Assembly (NCBI RefSeq): GCF_007746795.1
Contig: NZ_CP036343.1
Coordinates: 1,058,531-1,122,530 of the forward strand
From: Gimesia algae
GTDB lineage: Bacteria; Planctomycetota; Planctomycetia; Planctomycetales; Planctomycetaceae
DNA length: 64,000 nt
Direction of reading: 5' to 3'
The translations under genes were made by a program, and so were the position numbers. This document shows positions 35,920 through 45,118 of this stretch, one piece after another; position 1 is the first letter of the stretch; the number at the start of each line of letters is the position of its first letter. The notes under the pieces are model-generated. The model worked only from the letters and a program-made list of their open reading frames with translations. It did not search any database and was not told where the DNA came from.

Positions 35920-36663
35920 TTAAAGCGGTTTTTTCACAATCAGTGTATAAAACGGAACTTTGAGAAGAGGCATAAATGGGAGACTTCCCTGCGATTCGTT
36001 GAGAGAAATCAATTCAAAGCGATCCAGCAGATAGGGGAGGTGATCTGAATTCAGAAAGACATTGTCACTCGCAAACCAGACAGGCCAGAAATTTCGTTGA
36101 AACCAGCCATGCGACTTCAAGTTGTCCTGCGGGAATTTCCTGGCGACATAGAAATCAACAATCCCCAGCATTCCTCCTGGTCGTAGGAGATCCCAGGCAT
36201 GGTTCAGTGCCTGAAACCAGTCGGGAATCATGGTGAGTGAGTAGGAAAAGGTCACCAGATCCACGTGAGTTTCAGGAGGCGTAAAGGTGGTCGCATCATG
36301 ACAAACTGCTGTCACATTCGACCAGCCTCGATCTGATATTCGTTGAGAACAGACATCCAGCAGAGGCTGACAGAGATCAACGAGATAAGCACGTTGAAAC
36401 TGATGAATTCGTTGGCCCCATAATTCTGCATTTTCGCCAGTTCCTGTCCCCAGATCGACCCAGACCCCTGCTTCGGGTACAGGCATGCTTTCAAACAATT
36501 CACTGCGACCATGTAATAGTCGTTTACGGAACTGATCGTAACCGGCTGCCTGTCCCTGATAGAACGAATTCAGTCTCTCGGCGTGAGTCTGACCATCAAT
36601 ACGCGAGGCCAACAGTTGCCACACGGTTTTGACATCGTTCAGCCGCGCACTCAAATAGCTCAT
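35920..36663 (-). CDS. btaB: BtaB-like diacylglyceryl-homoserine N-methyltransferase
   Basis: A 247-residue SAM-dependent methyltransferase. The SAM site is WVDLGTGTGEN at residues 68-78, and FSYSLTMIPDW near 155 with GIVDFYVARK later are marks of BtaB. In Rhodobacter sphaeroides BtaB methylates diacylglyceryl-homoserine three times to give the betaine lipid DGTS. GGGAGAG precedes the ATG. It lies 49 bases after the BtaA-like gene and shares its strand, as in the known btaAB operon. It should act at the cytoplasmic side of the membrane on the BtaA product. Confidence 0.9.
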   Translation of the reverse strand: MSYLSARLNDVKTVWQLLASRIDGQTHAERLNSFYQGQAAGYDQFRKRLLHGRSELFESMPVPEAGVWVDLGTGTGENAELWGQRIHQFQRAYLVDLCQPLLDVCSQRISDRGWSNVTAVCHDATTFTPPETHVDLVTFSYSLTMIPDWFQALNHAWDLLRPGGMLGIVDFYVARKFPQDNLKSHGWFQRNFWPVWFASDNVFLNSDHLPYLLDRFELISLNESQGSLPFMPLLKVPFYTLIVKKPL

Positions 36664-36712
36664 AATTAGCTCTCTCCCTGAAAGCCATCCTGTTCATTAC
36701 TGTTTGAGACTG

Positions 36713-37909
36713 TCAGATCAACAAATCTGCAATATAGAAACTGCCATAGGTATTCACCCGGTCCTGCTCATGCAGTTCAGTTGCGAGCTGATTCTGGTAT
36801 TGTAATAGCTCACCGACTTCCCGTTGTTGTCCATGATGCTGGACTTGAATGGGGTCAACAAAGTCCACTTGTATTCCCGCACTCCGCCAGAGGATCCTGC
36901 TCTCTGGTGCCGCTTTGTCGAGAATCGCCTGCCATTCGCTTTGTAATAATTGAGGTTGTGCGCCTGCCATCCAGTCCATGTGATCCAACAGTATAAAACG
37001 GGAGATGGTTCCGGGATGCTGCCGTAGAAAGCCTTCCACCGTATTAGTAGTCACGGTGAGTCGATCTATCAGCCCCGCTTTGAGGCGTGCAAAATTATGC
37101 GGCTTAAGATATTCGGGACAGCACTCATGGTCATAGCTGCCTGTCAGATAGACACGCCAGAAATAGTTGTCCTGCAGCGAGCGACTGGTAAAAACAGTTT
37201 CGATGCGATCGATAACAAACTGAACAATCCCGCCGGCATAACATTGATCGATCTGCGTACGTTGCGGGCGGGGTACTCCCAGCATGGACAAAGTCAGGTC
37301 TCGCCGCATCCACCATTTGATCATTCTGGTCCAGAGCAGTTCATTAATATTACGAGACTGATAAATTGAACTCTGTTCTGAAACGTCGCGAGCCGCCAGT
37401 AGCGAATTGATATCATCACGAATTTTAGCGATGCGGTCGATGTAACAGTTTACAAACCAGGCAAACAACCCGGAGGAACCGCGAAAATAGAAACTGGACC
37501 GTTTTCCCTCACCGGAAAAAAACTTCCCATGTCGGTCCCAGTATTTCTGCGCGGTCAGTGATAAGTCTGCTCGCAATTTTTGAGCGTACAACGTCTGCCA
37601 GTCTTTCGAGAATCCACGACCAAACAGATCAAAAAATGCTTCATAATCCAGGTTACGAATCGCTGCCAGCTTCAATTCCAGAAGTGCATTCTGCTTAGGA
37701 TTCACATCCACGGCATGCACCTGGCGAGGTTTGTCCAACAGATAATCTAACGCATTACAGCCAGCGGAAGTGATTACCAGAACTTCGTCATCGGGCCCCA
37801 GTTCCAGTGCCGCGCGATCGAGTCGAGGATCTTCCCAGCAGGTATTATAAACCAGATTGCCCTGATGCACGAATTGAAAACCTTTACTGCTGATTCGTTC
37901 AGAAATCAT
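36713..37909 (-). CDS. btaA: BtaA-like SAM:diacylglycerol aminocarboxypropyl transferase
   Basis: A 398-residue DUF3419 protein. Family features are [11 protein letters not shown] at residues 21-31, the SAM site [16 protein letters not shown] at about 43-58, and [18 protein letters not shown] next. In R. sphaeroides BtaA transfers the 3-amino-3-carboxypropyl group of SAM to diacylglycerol. GGAG lies about 8 bases before the ATG. It follows a PlcP-type phosphoesterase by 35 bases and precedes BtaB by 49 bases. This order gives the diacylglycerol source, the headgroup transfer and the methylation in sequence. Confidence 0.93.
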   Translation of the reverse strand: MISERISSKGFQFVHQGNLVYNTCWEDPRLDRAALELGPDDEVLVITSAGCNALDYLLDKPRQVHAVDVNPKQNALLELKLAAIRNLDYEAFFDLFGRGFSKDWQTLYAQKLRADLSLTAQKYWDRHGKFFSGEGKRSSFYFRGSSGLFAWFVNCYIDRIAKIRDDINSLLAARDVSEQSSIYQSRNINELLWTRMIKWWMRRDLTLSMLGVPRPQRTQIDQCYAGGIVQFVIDRIETVFTSRSLQDNYFWRVYLTGSYDHECCPEYLKPHNFARLKAGLIDRLTVTTNTVEGFLRQHPGTISRFILLDHMDWMAGAQPQLLQSEWQAILDKAAPESRILWRSAGIQVDFVDPIQVQHHGQQREVGELLQYQNQLATELHEQDRVNTYGSFYIADLLI

Positions 37910-37944
37910 AAACTTACTCCGGTTAACATATAAAAAAGAACTGA

Positions 37945-38847
37945 TCAGCGGCGGATCAGTTTAAGAGGATGACATTTTTTCCAGAAACGGCTGACAAGCC
38001 CCGGCACCTCAGCTTCAACAAAAGTCTTTGAATTGATTCTCTCCGGACGTGCTTGAGGAACAGACTTCTGGACAGGAGCAATTTCCTGATCGAAAAAAAC
38101 GATTTCCAGTTCGCCGTCACTGTATTCAATCAAAGCGCTGCAGTGTTCCACCCAGTCACCTGTATTACAGTAGTTAATCCCGTCGATATCGAGAATATTG
38201 GGGGCATGAATATGACCGCAGATGATTCCCTCACACCGTTTCAGTCGGGCATGATCGGCCAGCTTCCTCTCATAATCGCTGATAAACCGCATCAGGTGCT
38301 TCACCTGAGATTTCACAGCAGAGGAGAGGGCAAATTTTGTCTGGCCCTGACGATTGAACAGACGGTTGAACAAAGTATTAGAGGTCAGTAACACGTCATA
38401 AGCAAATGAAGCCAGCACCGATAGCCATTGCGCACCCGTTTCAAACTTATCGAACTGATCGCCGTGGATAATCAGAAAGCGCCGTCCATCTGCTGTCAGA
38501 TGGACGAATTCATCAGAGAGTGATACGAAACCAAACCGCTTGCCGAAATCACGTAAAAAGTTATCATGATTTCCAGGAGTATAAAATACTTCAGTCCCTT
38601 TACGACTGAGTTCTTCAACCCGGTCAAAGATCTGATTATAAATTTCAGGCCAGCGCCATTTTTTGCGCAACTTCCAGCCATCAATCAGATCGCCTACCAG
38701 ATAGAGAGATTCAGGCTGGTGGGAATTCAGAAATTTCAGAAATTCATCTGCTCTCGAATGCATACATCCCAGATGCACATCGCTGACAAAAATCGTTCGA
38801 ATCGTACGAGATACTGTTGCAGCGGGCTGGTTCTGGGACACGATCAT
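37945..38847 (-). CDS. plcP: PlcP-like calcineurin-type metallophosphoesterase
   Basis: A 300-residue metallophosphoesterase with the full calcineurin-type motif set: FVSDVHLG (D23, H25), LVGDLIDGW (GD at 52-53), TPGNHDN near 95-99, IHGDQFD, and [18 protein letters not shown] and the WRWPEIYN segment fit the PlcP phospholipase C subgroup rather than LpxH. In Sinorhizobium and in marine bacteria PlcP releases diacylglycerol from phospholipids under phosphate limitation. It is first in a minus-strand unit with BtaA and BtaB, with AAGGAGG five bases before the ATG. LpxH-like UDP-diacylglucosamine hydrolase remains possible but does not explain the neighbours. Confidence 0.85.
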   Translation of the reverse strand: MIVSQNQPAATVSRTIRTIFVSDVHLGCMHSRADEFLKFLNSHQPESLYLVGDLIDGWKLRKKWRWPEIYNQIFDRVEELSRKGTEVFYTPGNHDNFLRDFGKRFGFVSLSDEFVHLTADGRRFLIIHGDQFDKFETGAQWLSVLASFAYDVLLTSNTLFNRLFNRQGQTKFALSSAVKSQVKHLMRFISDYERKLADHARLKRCEGIICGHIHAPNILDIDGINYCNTGDWVEHCSALIEYSDGELEIVFFDQEIAPVQKSVPQARPERINSKTFVEAEVPGLVSRFWKKCHPLKLIRR

Positions 38848-39154
38848 ATCATCCTCCTTAATGACATTACTCCGCGATCTCGGCGGTTCGCTTCCTGACT
38901 GTCACAGTTCTGACTGTGTTCTTTTTTGATTTGTTCCTCGTTCATTGTTGCGGCGGATCTTATCAAGCTTTTATTGGCTGATGATGAATGCGAAGTTAAG
39001 GTCTTGAGAATTCACACTTCTCTTAAATTGCTGGTCAATGCAGATTGTGTTAAGGTTTCCGCATCAATTGATGAAGCAGGATCGGTCACCATTTCAGAGA
39101 ATCCCAGACTGAACTAGCCAATCCATCCGAAAGTAAGCTGATCAGGAAGTCGAC
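38848..39154. other. Divergent intergenic region upstream of the lipid cluster
   Basis: About 300 bases between the PlcP-like and FetB-like genes. It carries the inverted repeat at 38895-38918 (separate entry). An open frame from a TTG at 38926 has 63 codons, no ribosome-binding site and no similarity. No consensus promoter was found. Confidence 0.5.
38895..38918. promoter_or_regulatory. Candidate operator upstream of plcP-btaA-btaB
   Basis: CACAGT-TCTG-ACTGTG at 38903-38918 is a perfect inverted repeat. It overlaps two direct CTGACTGT repeats (38895-38902 and 38910-38917), 15 bases apart. It lies 48-71 bases upstream of the plcP start. CTGTCAC at 38899-38905 looks like a half of a Pho box, but the second half is too degraded for a confident call. 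Confidence 0.35.
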
Positions 39155-39952
39155 ATGTATGACTTAACCCCACTGAATATTTTTCTGGCAACACTGCTGG
39201 TGATGATCAATGGGATCATTTCTTTCTGGTTGAGCCTGAATCTGGAAAAGCGTCTGTTCCTGGCTTCGATTCGCACCGTGATTCAACTCCTGCTGATTGG
39301 CATGATTCTGGAATGGATTTTCGAGTTATCGTGGTGGCCCGTTATTCTGTTGCTGATGTTCAGCATGACACTTATTGCCAGCCTGACCGCAGTGCAACGT
39401 TCGCAAAGACGCTTTCCGGGCATCTGGCTTAACAGCACTATCGCTGTCTTTGTCAGCTCCTGGCTGGTGAGTGGATTTGCATTAACAGTCGTAATCCCTC
39501 CGCACAGCTGGTCAAACAATCCGGCTCAGTATCTGATCCCACTCCTGGGAATGATCCTGGGGAACACTTTAAACGGAATCTCGCTGGGCCTGGACCGGCT
39601 GAGTGAAGAGCTCGTGATGCGCAGAGGAGAAGTGGAACTCCGACTCTCTCTGGGAGCCACTCGCAATGAGGCTGCCAGAGAAGCACTGCAGAATGCCGTA
39701 AGATCAGGCATGACTCCCATCATTAATTCGATGATGGTCGTCGGGCTGGTTTCATTGCCCGGTCTGATGACAGGACAGATCCTCGCAGGAGCCAGTCCGT
39801 TGGAATCAGTGAAGTATCAGATCGTGATCATGTTTCTGATCGCATCGGGAACCGCATTAGGAACCGTGATCTCAGTACTGTTGGGGTATCGACGTCTGTT
39901 TAATTCCAGACATCAGTTTCTGTTCGAACGGATCACACGCGTCGAAAAATAA
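39155..39952 (+). CDS. fetB: FetB-like (UPF0014) ABC permease
   Basis: A 265-residue protein with about six to seven hydrophobic helices. Family features are RTVIQLLLIGMILEWIF near the N-terminus, LGMILGNTLNGISLGLDRL in the middle, and the long cytoplasmic coupling segment ELRLSLGATRNEAAREAL followed by GMTPIINSMMVVGLVSLPGLMTGQILAG. It matches the FetB (YbbM) permease, whose ATPase partner is FetA; a FetA-like ATPase is encoded at 32925. AGGAAG precedes the ATG. In E. coli the pair reduces iron toxicity, probably by exporting iron. It converges on the BshC-like gene with 33 bases between. Confidence 0.9.
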   Translation: MYDLTPLNIFLATLLVMINGIISFWLSLNLEKRLFLASIRTVIQLLLIGMILEWIFELSWWPVILLLMFSMTLIASLTAVQRSQRRFPGIWLNSTIAVFVSSWLVSGFALTVVIPPHSWSNNPAQYLIPLLGMILGNTLNGISLGLDRLSEELVMRRGEVELRLSLGATRNEAAREALQNAVRSGMTPIINSMMVVGLVSLPGLMTGQILAGASPLESVKYQIVIMFLIASGTALGTVISVLLGYRRLFNSRHQFLFERITRVEK

Positions 39953-39985
39953 TCCGGTAAACGACCAGAAGAAACACGATCGTGT

Positions 39986-41710
39986 TTAAGAGAAATGCAG
40001 CTTGTCGAACAGTTGTCGGAGCGTCTGTTCCGGATAGAGCACGAACGAGATCTCACGACTTTGAATCACTGCATTGGCCTGCATCTGTTGACGAACCAGT
40101 TCCAGGTCACCATTAATTTTTTCACGCAGAGGCAGAGTCAGTTCAGACAGTTCAGCATCAACTTCCCGTAGTTCACGAAATCGCAAACGATTCAGTCGAC
40201 GGCGTTCGGCCTGAGCAAGCGACACACTGTGTTGTTCGGCTGTACGCTGAGCCTGAATCAAAGCCTGCTTTCGCTCAACTAATGAGGCCGCCTCTACCTG
40301 CTGTTCCGTTGTCAAATGCCGATCAGAATTGAAGTCCAGATCCCGCAAGATCCGCTGCAGACAGGTCTCATCGCAGTGCTGGACATCAAACGGCTGGCAG
40401 AAGGGCAGAAAACGAGTGGCTGACAAAGTCAGGTAGCGAGGCGGAGTCAGATGAAAGAAGCGTGTAAAAATCCGATCTGTCATCTCATCATATTTAGCAC
40501 CACCAATGCCATGCACAAACAGGTCCCCCAGAAATAACCGCGCAAACAGGGTTGTCGTCAATGCACGGGTCCGCAGGCGAATTCCCTGCTCAGGCAACTG
40601 TTTGAGAACTTCGATCGCTGCCGACAAATCACAGTCTTCCTTCATCGGAAGTGCGGCAATAATATCAGTTCCATTTGAGAGTCGAATCTGCTCCTGATCA
40701 CGTTTGACGAACAGCTGATGACGACGTGTCTCTCCGGTCTTCCAGATCCAGAACGGCGATTCAATCCAGCCATCTGATTCCGACAATTCCGGGACGGGAT
40801 GTGTTTTACTCCGCACTCGATTGACTTGACGGTACTCACTGAGAACTTCGTTATGTGTCATCCGAAAAGCCCGGGCATTTTTAAAGAGATGACAGGCAAA
40901 CCATAAAAACGGTCCGGTCTGACACATGCGGCTGATAGGGAGTTCCAGATTTTCGATTCCCCACATCTGCTCCTGCGCATGACGTGCTGCTGCCAGACAA
41001 TCTGCCAACCGGTCAGATTTCTGCATGTGATCTATTGCTGCAGGCCAGATATTCCGAAGCAGGGGAGCGGGAAGTTCAGGCCAGGACTTGAGCGCCGCAT
41101 CGACTCGAACTGGAAATGTGCGAAACAACTCTTCATTTTGAATTGTTGTCTCTTCCCATGGTTTCTTCTGGATTGATTCATCAAAGGAAACATCAGAGAA
41201 ATACGGGTTGGCTCGTGTCCCTTGAGGTACTTTAATAGCAGTTGAACTGACCAGATCGTTATCGACGATCAGATTCAAACTCAAACCTGCCATCTGTTGT
41301 GCCGCTTTTCCGATCAACAGATTCTTTATCCAGACACCGGGATGATACAGAGCCGGCTGGTGACCTGTAATAAACAAAAATTGCTGATCAAGATCGCGGG
41401 GCAGGTCAACTGGAGAGCCAGTCAGCTCGGACGTGTACCGGGCCGCCTCTTCCAGAACAGCCCGTCGTGCCCAGGCCCGTAGACTGGAAATGATCTTTCC
41501 ACTGCGGTCTCGGGAGCAGCCATGAAACATATCCCGGTTTGCTTCTGCATCACCTACGATCTGAGTCAGATCAGGGCGGGCAAACACAACATCATCATAT
41601 CGTGGAACCCGCAGATCCTGTCTCACCCATTCTGGTTCCGGGACTGACTTCGTACCGGAATCAAATCGGGAATCAGGATTCTGACAGGGAAATGGAGTCA
41701 CTGAAGACAT
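39986..41710 (-). CDS. BshC-like protein
   Basis: A 574-residue protein without signal peptide or membrane helix. It shows scattered resemblance to BshC, the putative cysteine-adding enzyme of bacillithiol synthesis: FITGHQPALYHPGVWIKNLL resembles the BshC TGQQ-x-GL-x-GGPLY block, followed by a NLIVDND strand; IGGAKYDEMTD and an antiparallel coiled coil near residues 460-560 (ASLVERKQALIQAQRTAEQH) also fit the layout. The key QQ and GG residues are changed. A role in low-molecular-weight thiols is therefore unproven. No other bacillithiol gene is seen in the window. Confidence 0.5.
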   Translation of the reverse strand: MSSVTPFPCQNPDSRFDSGTKSVPEPEWVRQDLRVPRYDDVVFARPDLTQIVGDAEANRDMFHGCSRDRSGKIISSLRAWARRAVLEEAARYTSELTGSPVDLPRDLDQQFLFITGHQPALYHPGVWIKNLLIGKAAQQMAGLSLNLIVDNDLVSSTAIKVPQGTRANPYFSDVSFDESIQKKPWEETTIQNEELFRTFPVRVDAALKSWPELPAPLLRNIWPAAIDHMQKSDRLADCLAAARHAQEQMWGIENLELPISRMCQTGPFLWFACHLFKNARAFRMTHNEVLSEYRQVNRVRSKTHPVPELSESDGWIESPFWIWKTGETRRHQLFVKRDQEQIRLSNGTDIIAALPMKEDCDLSAAIEVLKQLPEQGIRLRTRALTTTLFARLFLGDLFVHGIGGAKYDEMTDRIFTRFFHLTPPRYLTLSATRFLPFCQPFDVQHCDETCLQRILRDLDFNSDRHLTTEQQVEAASLVERKQALIQAQRTAEQHSVSLAQAERRRLNRLRFRELREVDAELSELTLPLREKINGDLELVRQQMQANAVIQSREISFVLYPEQTLRQLFDKLHFS

Positions 41711-41989
41711 TTCAATGCTTTAATGGAGTGCTGAATTTGATCTAGTTCATATCATGTCTGGCACACGACCAGATCTTTCAAGGAGAGAAGCGCTCACTCG
41801 AAATTCGTTTTCGTGTCGCATCTCACAGCCATCTGACTGGTGCTTACCAGGGTCTGTACTGCTGAAGGGCTGTTGAGAGTGCTTTAGTTTGACTAGTCTC
41901 TAACTGAATGTCGAGTCCTTATGGATAGATTTCAAGTGGAAAGTGGCTGATGCGTTCTAACCCTCACCTCACAAACAGCGCCTTCTGAT

Positions 41990-42766
41990 TTACTCACTAT
42001 AAGAATCGGTACGATCGTTACAATTCCCCGACGCGCAACAGGTCATGCCTGCTGCCTGCATTTCACGATCAAGTACTTCATCATAGTATGCCTTTCGCCT
42101 GATCGCATCATCCAGTGAACCACCAAAGCTGCGTTCCTCTTCCAGGTAAACCAGGGGAACAGCGAATTCAACAATTTTCATCGCATGTGCTGCTGCCTGG
42201 ACCCAAAGTTGCAGAGGCATCGCGTATCCCAGATCCGTTACTTTGAACAGCGACAAGGCCTCCACGCGATATGCTTTCAAGCCACAAAAGGCATCCGTAA
42301 TGTTGAAACCCAGTTGCGCGTTAATCCGATTTGTCACCGCGACATTGATCTGACGACGATCTTCCGGGGGGATACTGTCACCATTAAATGACTTCAGGTA
42401 GCGACTCCCAGAGAAGATATCAATCGGGTCCGATTCAAAGCGATCGCGCATCTGCTGAACCAGATCGGGAAGCAAGCCGGGTTCATGCTGGCCATCACAG
42501 TCAATCGTCACCAGTACATCATATTCATTCTGATGTTCCACCGCATAATCAAAGGCACTCTTCAAGGCGGCTCCATACCCCCGGTTTTCCGGATGAGTGA
42601 TCACCGTAATTCCAGCAACTTTTTTCAGGATCTCGGGAGTCCCATCAGAGGATCCATCATCAACGACCAGAATCGTTTCTGCGTACTTTTTGACTTCGGT
42701 CAGCACATCCACTACATGGCATTCTTCATTGAAAACGGGTAAAGCAATCAACGCTTTCCGGTTCAT
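41990..42766 (-). CDS. Family 2 glycosyltransferase
   Basis: A 258-residue GT2 protein. It has the nucleotide-binding start IALPVFNEE, VVDDGSSDGT, HPENRGYGAALKSAFDYA and a DxD-like TIDCDGQHEP near residue 90. There is no membrane helix at the C-terminus. It resembles dolichyl-phosphate-mannose-synthase-type enzymes that transfer a sugar from a nucleotide to a polyprenyl phosphate; such donors feed GT39-like transferases, three of which occur in this window. That link is inference. It appears monocistronic. Confidence 0.88.
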   Translation of the reverse strand: MNRKALIALPVFNEECHVVDVLTEVKKYAETILVVDDGSSDGTPEILKKVAGITVITHPENRGYGAALKSAFDYAVEHQNEYDVLVTIDCDGQHEPGLLPDLVQQMRDRFESDPIDIFSGSRYLKSFNGDSIPPEDRRQINVAVTNRINAQLGFNITDAFCGLKAYRVEALSLFKVTDLGYAMPLQLWVQAAAHAMKIVEFAVPLVYLEEERSFGGSLDDAIRRKAYYDEVLDREMQAAGMTCCASGNCNDRTDSYSE

Positions 42767-42912
42767 ATCGCAGATCCTTGAAAATCAGGAGTTTTCTATC
42801 GAAATTGACAGCTCGGTTTCATTGTAGACCGCAGCCCTCTAAGGTCAACTATTCTGCCCGACAGAAGGCCGGACCCCGCTGACAACTCTGTGAAAAGTTC
42901 ATAGCCTGTTGG

Positions 42913-42940
42913 TTGTGAGAATGGTTTAATCTTCTACAAT
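42913..42940 (+). promoter_or_regulatory. Possible promoter of the superoxide dismutase gene
   Basis: TTGTGA at 42913-42918 and TACAAT at 42935-42940 are 16 bases apart, in the 300-base gap before the SOD gene. The start codon is about 128 bases downstream of the -10 element. Confidence 0.35.
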
Positions 42941-43067
42941 GGAGAAAGAGGATGTATTTGCACAGTCTTAGATTGTCCTCATTTTAATGAGTTCGACACA
43001 CCCCGCAATATACATAAAGTCACCAACACCTTAGACTAATTACCCGGAAACACAAAGGAGTTCTCGA

Positions 43068-43679
43068 ATGTCTTATTCGCTTCCCGATCTACCCTATGCT
43101 TATGACGCGCTGGAACCACACATTGATGCAAGAACAATGGAAATTCATCATACCAAGCACCATCAGGCTTACATTTCAAAAGCCAATGCTGCTCTGGAAG
43201 GCCATAGCGATCTGGCTGCCAAGTCAATCGAGGACCTGATGAGTGACCTGAGTGCAGTCCCCGAAGATATTCGTGGTGCGATTCGAAACAATGGTGGCGG
43301 ACACGCCAACCACAGCCTGTTCTGGACCGTGATGTCTCCGAGCGGTGGCGGTGCCCCCAGTGGTGATCTTGCTGCTGACATCGACTCAACCTTCGGCAGT
43401 CTCGATGCCTTCAAAGAACAGTTTTCTAATGCTGCTGCTACTCGATTTGGAAGTGGCTGGGCCTGGCTGTCCGTCGATGGTGGAAAACTGGTCGTAGAAA
43501 GCACTCCCAACCAGGACACTCCGCTGTCTGAAGGGCGTACTCCGATTCTGGGCCTCGATGTCTGGGAACACGCATACTACCTAAACTACCAGAACAAACG
43601 TCCTGACTACATCTCGGCATTCTTCAACGTCATCAACTGGGATGAAGTTGCTAAACGCTACGCGGCAGCGAAAGGTTAA
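43068..43679 (+). CDS. Superoxide dismutase, Fe/Mn type
   Basis: A 203-residue cytoplasmic-type Fe/Mn SOD. It begins with the standard [19 protein letters not shown]; the metal ligands are His27 (in [12 protein letters not shown]), the His of HANHSLFW, and Asp and His in [18 protein letters not shown] lies nine bases before the ATG. No signal peptide is present, so it detoxifies superoxide in the cytoplasm. Metal choice cannot be read reliably, though the GGG-rich segment after the second ligand resembles Mn forms. A 14-base-pair terminator hairpin follows. Confidence 0.95.
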   Translation: MSYSLPDLPYAYDALEPHIDARTMEIHHTKHHQAYISKANAALEGHSDLAAKSIEDLMSDLSAVPEDIRGAIRNNGGGHANHSLFWTVMSPSGGGAPSGDLAADIDSTFGSLDAFKEQFSNAAATRFGSGWAWLSVDGGKLVVESTPNQDTPLSEGRTPILGLDVWEHAYYLNYQNKRPDYISAFFNVINWDEVAKRYAAAKG

Positions 43680-43743
43680 GTTACCGAAAGCGGTTTTTGC
43701 TGAATTTTGGTTCGACATTCGACCGCTGAACTACCGATATAAA

Positions 43744-43779
43744 AAAAGCGGCCTTCATATTTTGAAGGCCGCTTTTCAT
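43744..43779 (+). terminator. SOD terminator lying in the leader of the lipoprotein gene
   Basis: AAAAGCGGCCTTCA pairs perfectly with TGAAGGCCGCTTTT around a five-base loop. It ends the SOD transcript, but lies only 19 bases before the ATG of the next gene. It could therefore act as an attenuator if the two genes share a promoter. Confidence 0.85.
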
Positions 43780-43795
43780 ATCGGGAGAAGATTTT

Positions 43796-44182
43796 ATGTC
43801 AAACCGCAACTGCTTTTTTGTCGTCCTGGCTGTTCTAGCCTGTACACAGACTGGCTGTCGGACTATCCCCGATTATCATCAACCCGCTGGTTTCAGCAGC
43901 ACATACCATCAGCGAATCTACCCTGAAACCGCCTATGCTTCACTTGCAGATGCTTCGACTCGCGAAAAGCTCAAGGACCCTGGTGTCTTTTACCCTACCG
44001 ATGTGAAGGTCAAACAGCCGAAATACGTTGCTCCCCTGGCTGAGATCAGAGAACGTATTTCAGATGAGGATCTAAGTAACGAACGAAGACAGCTACAACT
44101 GGACAGTTTAAAACGGGCCGATGATTATATTAATCAGGAACCCATTTTCAACCAGAATTTCCCAGCTCCTGGTAACTGGTAA
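43796..44182 (+). CDS. Small hypothetical lipoprotein
   Basis: A 128-residue protein, ATG at 43796 with GGGAGAAG about 5 bases upstream. The signal has a hydrophobic FFVVLAVLA core and lipobox TQTGC, so the mature protein is lipid-anchored. The rest is polar, rich in Tyr, Pro and charged residues (PLAEIRERISDEDLSNERRQ), with no recognised family. The start of the gene is nearly abutting the SOD terminator, so its own promoter must lie within or before that hairpin, or it depends on read-through. Confidence 0.8.
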   Translation: MSNRNCFFVVLAVLACTQTGCRTIPDYHQPAGFSSTYHQRIYPETAYASLADASTREKLKDPGVFYPTDVKVKQPKYVAPLAEIRERISDEDLSNERRQLQLDSLKRADDYINQEPIFNQNFPAPGNW

Positions 44183-44374
44183 TTCCCAGCTGTTGACCGC
44201 TTTCTGACCATTGCATTGTAAAGATTACATATTTCAAAAAACTGAAATGCAGCTCCAGCTTCTGATTTTGACACAATGCTTAGAACGAGCTATCTTTCCA
44301 GTCTGCTGAAATGAAGATTTAGCTGCGTGGGAATCTTCATATGGATACAGTGCACATGGGAAGGAACCCAAACA

Positions 44375-44734
44375 GTGGTAAATGGTCAGCGTGTTGTTGT
44401 GTTTGACGGCTTAAATGAAACAGAAGAGGTCCTCAAGGCCATTCTGGAACCCCGGGGATGCAGTGTCGATCGAGTACGTCAACGAAATTCGAATGACCTG
44501 AATTCCAACTGTGAAATTCCCAGCATTGTTGTTGTCCACGATGATGACCTGAACGAGTCTAACACATCGCAACCCGGCTGGAACCAGGTCCCTAAAGTTG
44601 TCATAGGTTCAGTCAGAAAGTCTAAAATCACAAGTGCCGGCCAAACGACCCGCTTCCTGATGCAGCCTTTCCAGTACGCAGAACTGATTGACTCCATTGA
44701 AAGTCTGCTGCAGCAATCACCTGCCAGTGACTGA
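44375..44734 (+). CDS. Degenerate response-regulator receiver protein
   Basis: About 119 residues from GTG at 44375, which has GGAAGGA about 9 bases upstream; an ATG at 44327 would add 16 unrelated residues. The fold is receiver-like: a beta strand VVVFDGLNE, then IPSIVVVHDDDLNE in the phosphoacceptor position, and FLMQPFQYAELIDSIESLL at the C-terminus. The conserved Lys of FLxKPF is replaced by Gln, and the acidic pair is reduced to one Asp. It therefore probably lacks normal phosphotransfer and could act by binding. A sensor kinase with FHA and GAF domains follows. Confidence 0.65.
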   Translation: MVNGQRVVVFDGLNETEEVLKAILEPRGCSVDRVRQRNSNDLNSNCEIPSIVVVHDDDLNESNTSQPGWNQVPKVVIGSVRKSKITSAGQTTRFLMQPFQYAELIDSIESLLQQSPASD

Positions 44735-45118
44735 TGCCCGGAAATTTCTTAAGCTGGATCAACCCTGAATCCTCAGTTGGGATTTGAACAGGGCTCCCGC
44801 CTGCGGTATGATCCTATGCAGGATCAAAGTTCAAAGCCATTTAGCTTTGCCTCAGGCGCACCATGGTGTGGCTCTCAATCGAAGTCTATCACAGGTCGTG
44901 CGAAAACGATGTCTGATCGCTTTCTGATGTTGCTACCCACCAGCACGTCATGAATTCATAATTCACGTTAAACCACATGTTTTTCGTATGAACTCAGAAG
45001 CAAAACAGCAAGGTAATCAGTATAAATGGAAATCAGCTTCAGCGGGCGCCACGCATTTCAGCAGACAGAGAAACCCTCATCTCCGGGGGGATCCAGTCTT
45101 TGACTGGGAAACAATACC
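44735..45118. other. Intergenic region with short inverted repeat
   Basis: About 384 bases without a gene. TGATCC-TATGCA-GGATCA at 44809-44826 is a perfect six-base inverted repeat. No T-run follows it. The region presumably holds the promoter of the sensor kinase; no hexamer pair was convincing. Confidence 0.45.

Noticed and set aside
38899-38916. A PhoB box upstream of the lipid cluster
   Set aside because: Only one half-site (CTGTCAC) is good; the second half matches poorly. I kept it as a general operator candidate and did not call a Pho box.
38926-39117. A 63-codon plus-strand frame between plcP and fetB
   Set aside because: It starts with TTG, has no ribosome-binding site and no similarity; the interval is better explained as regulatory.
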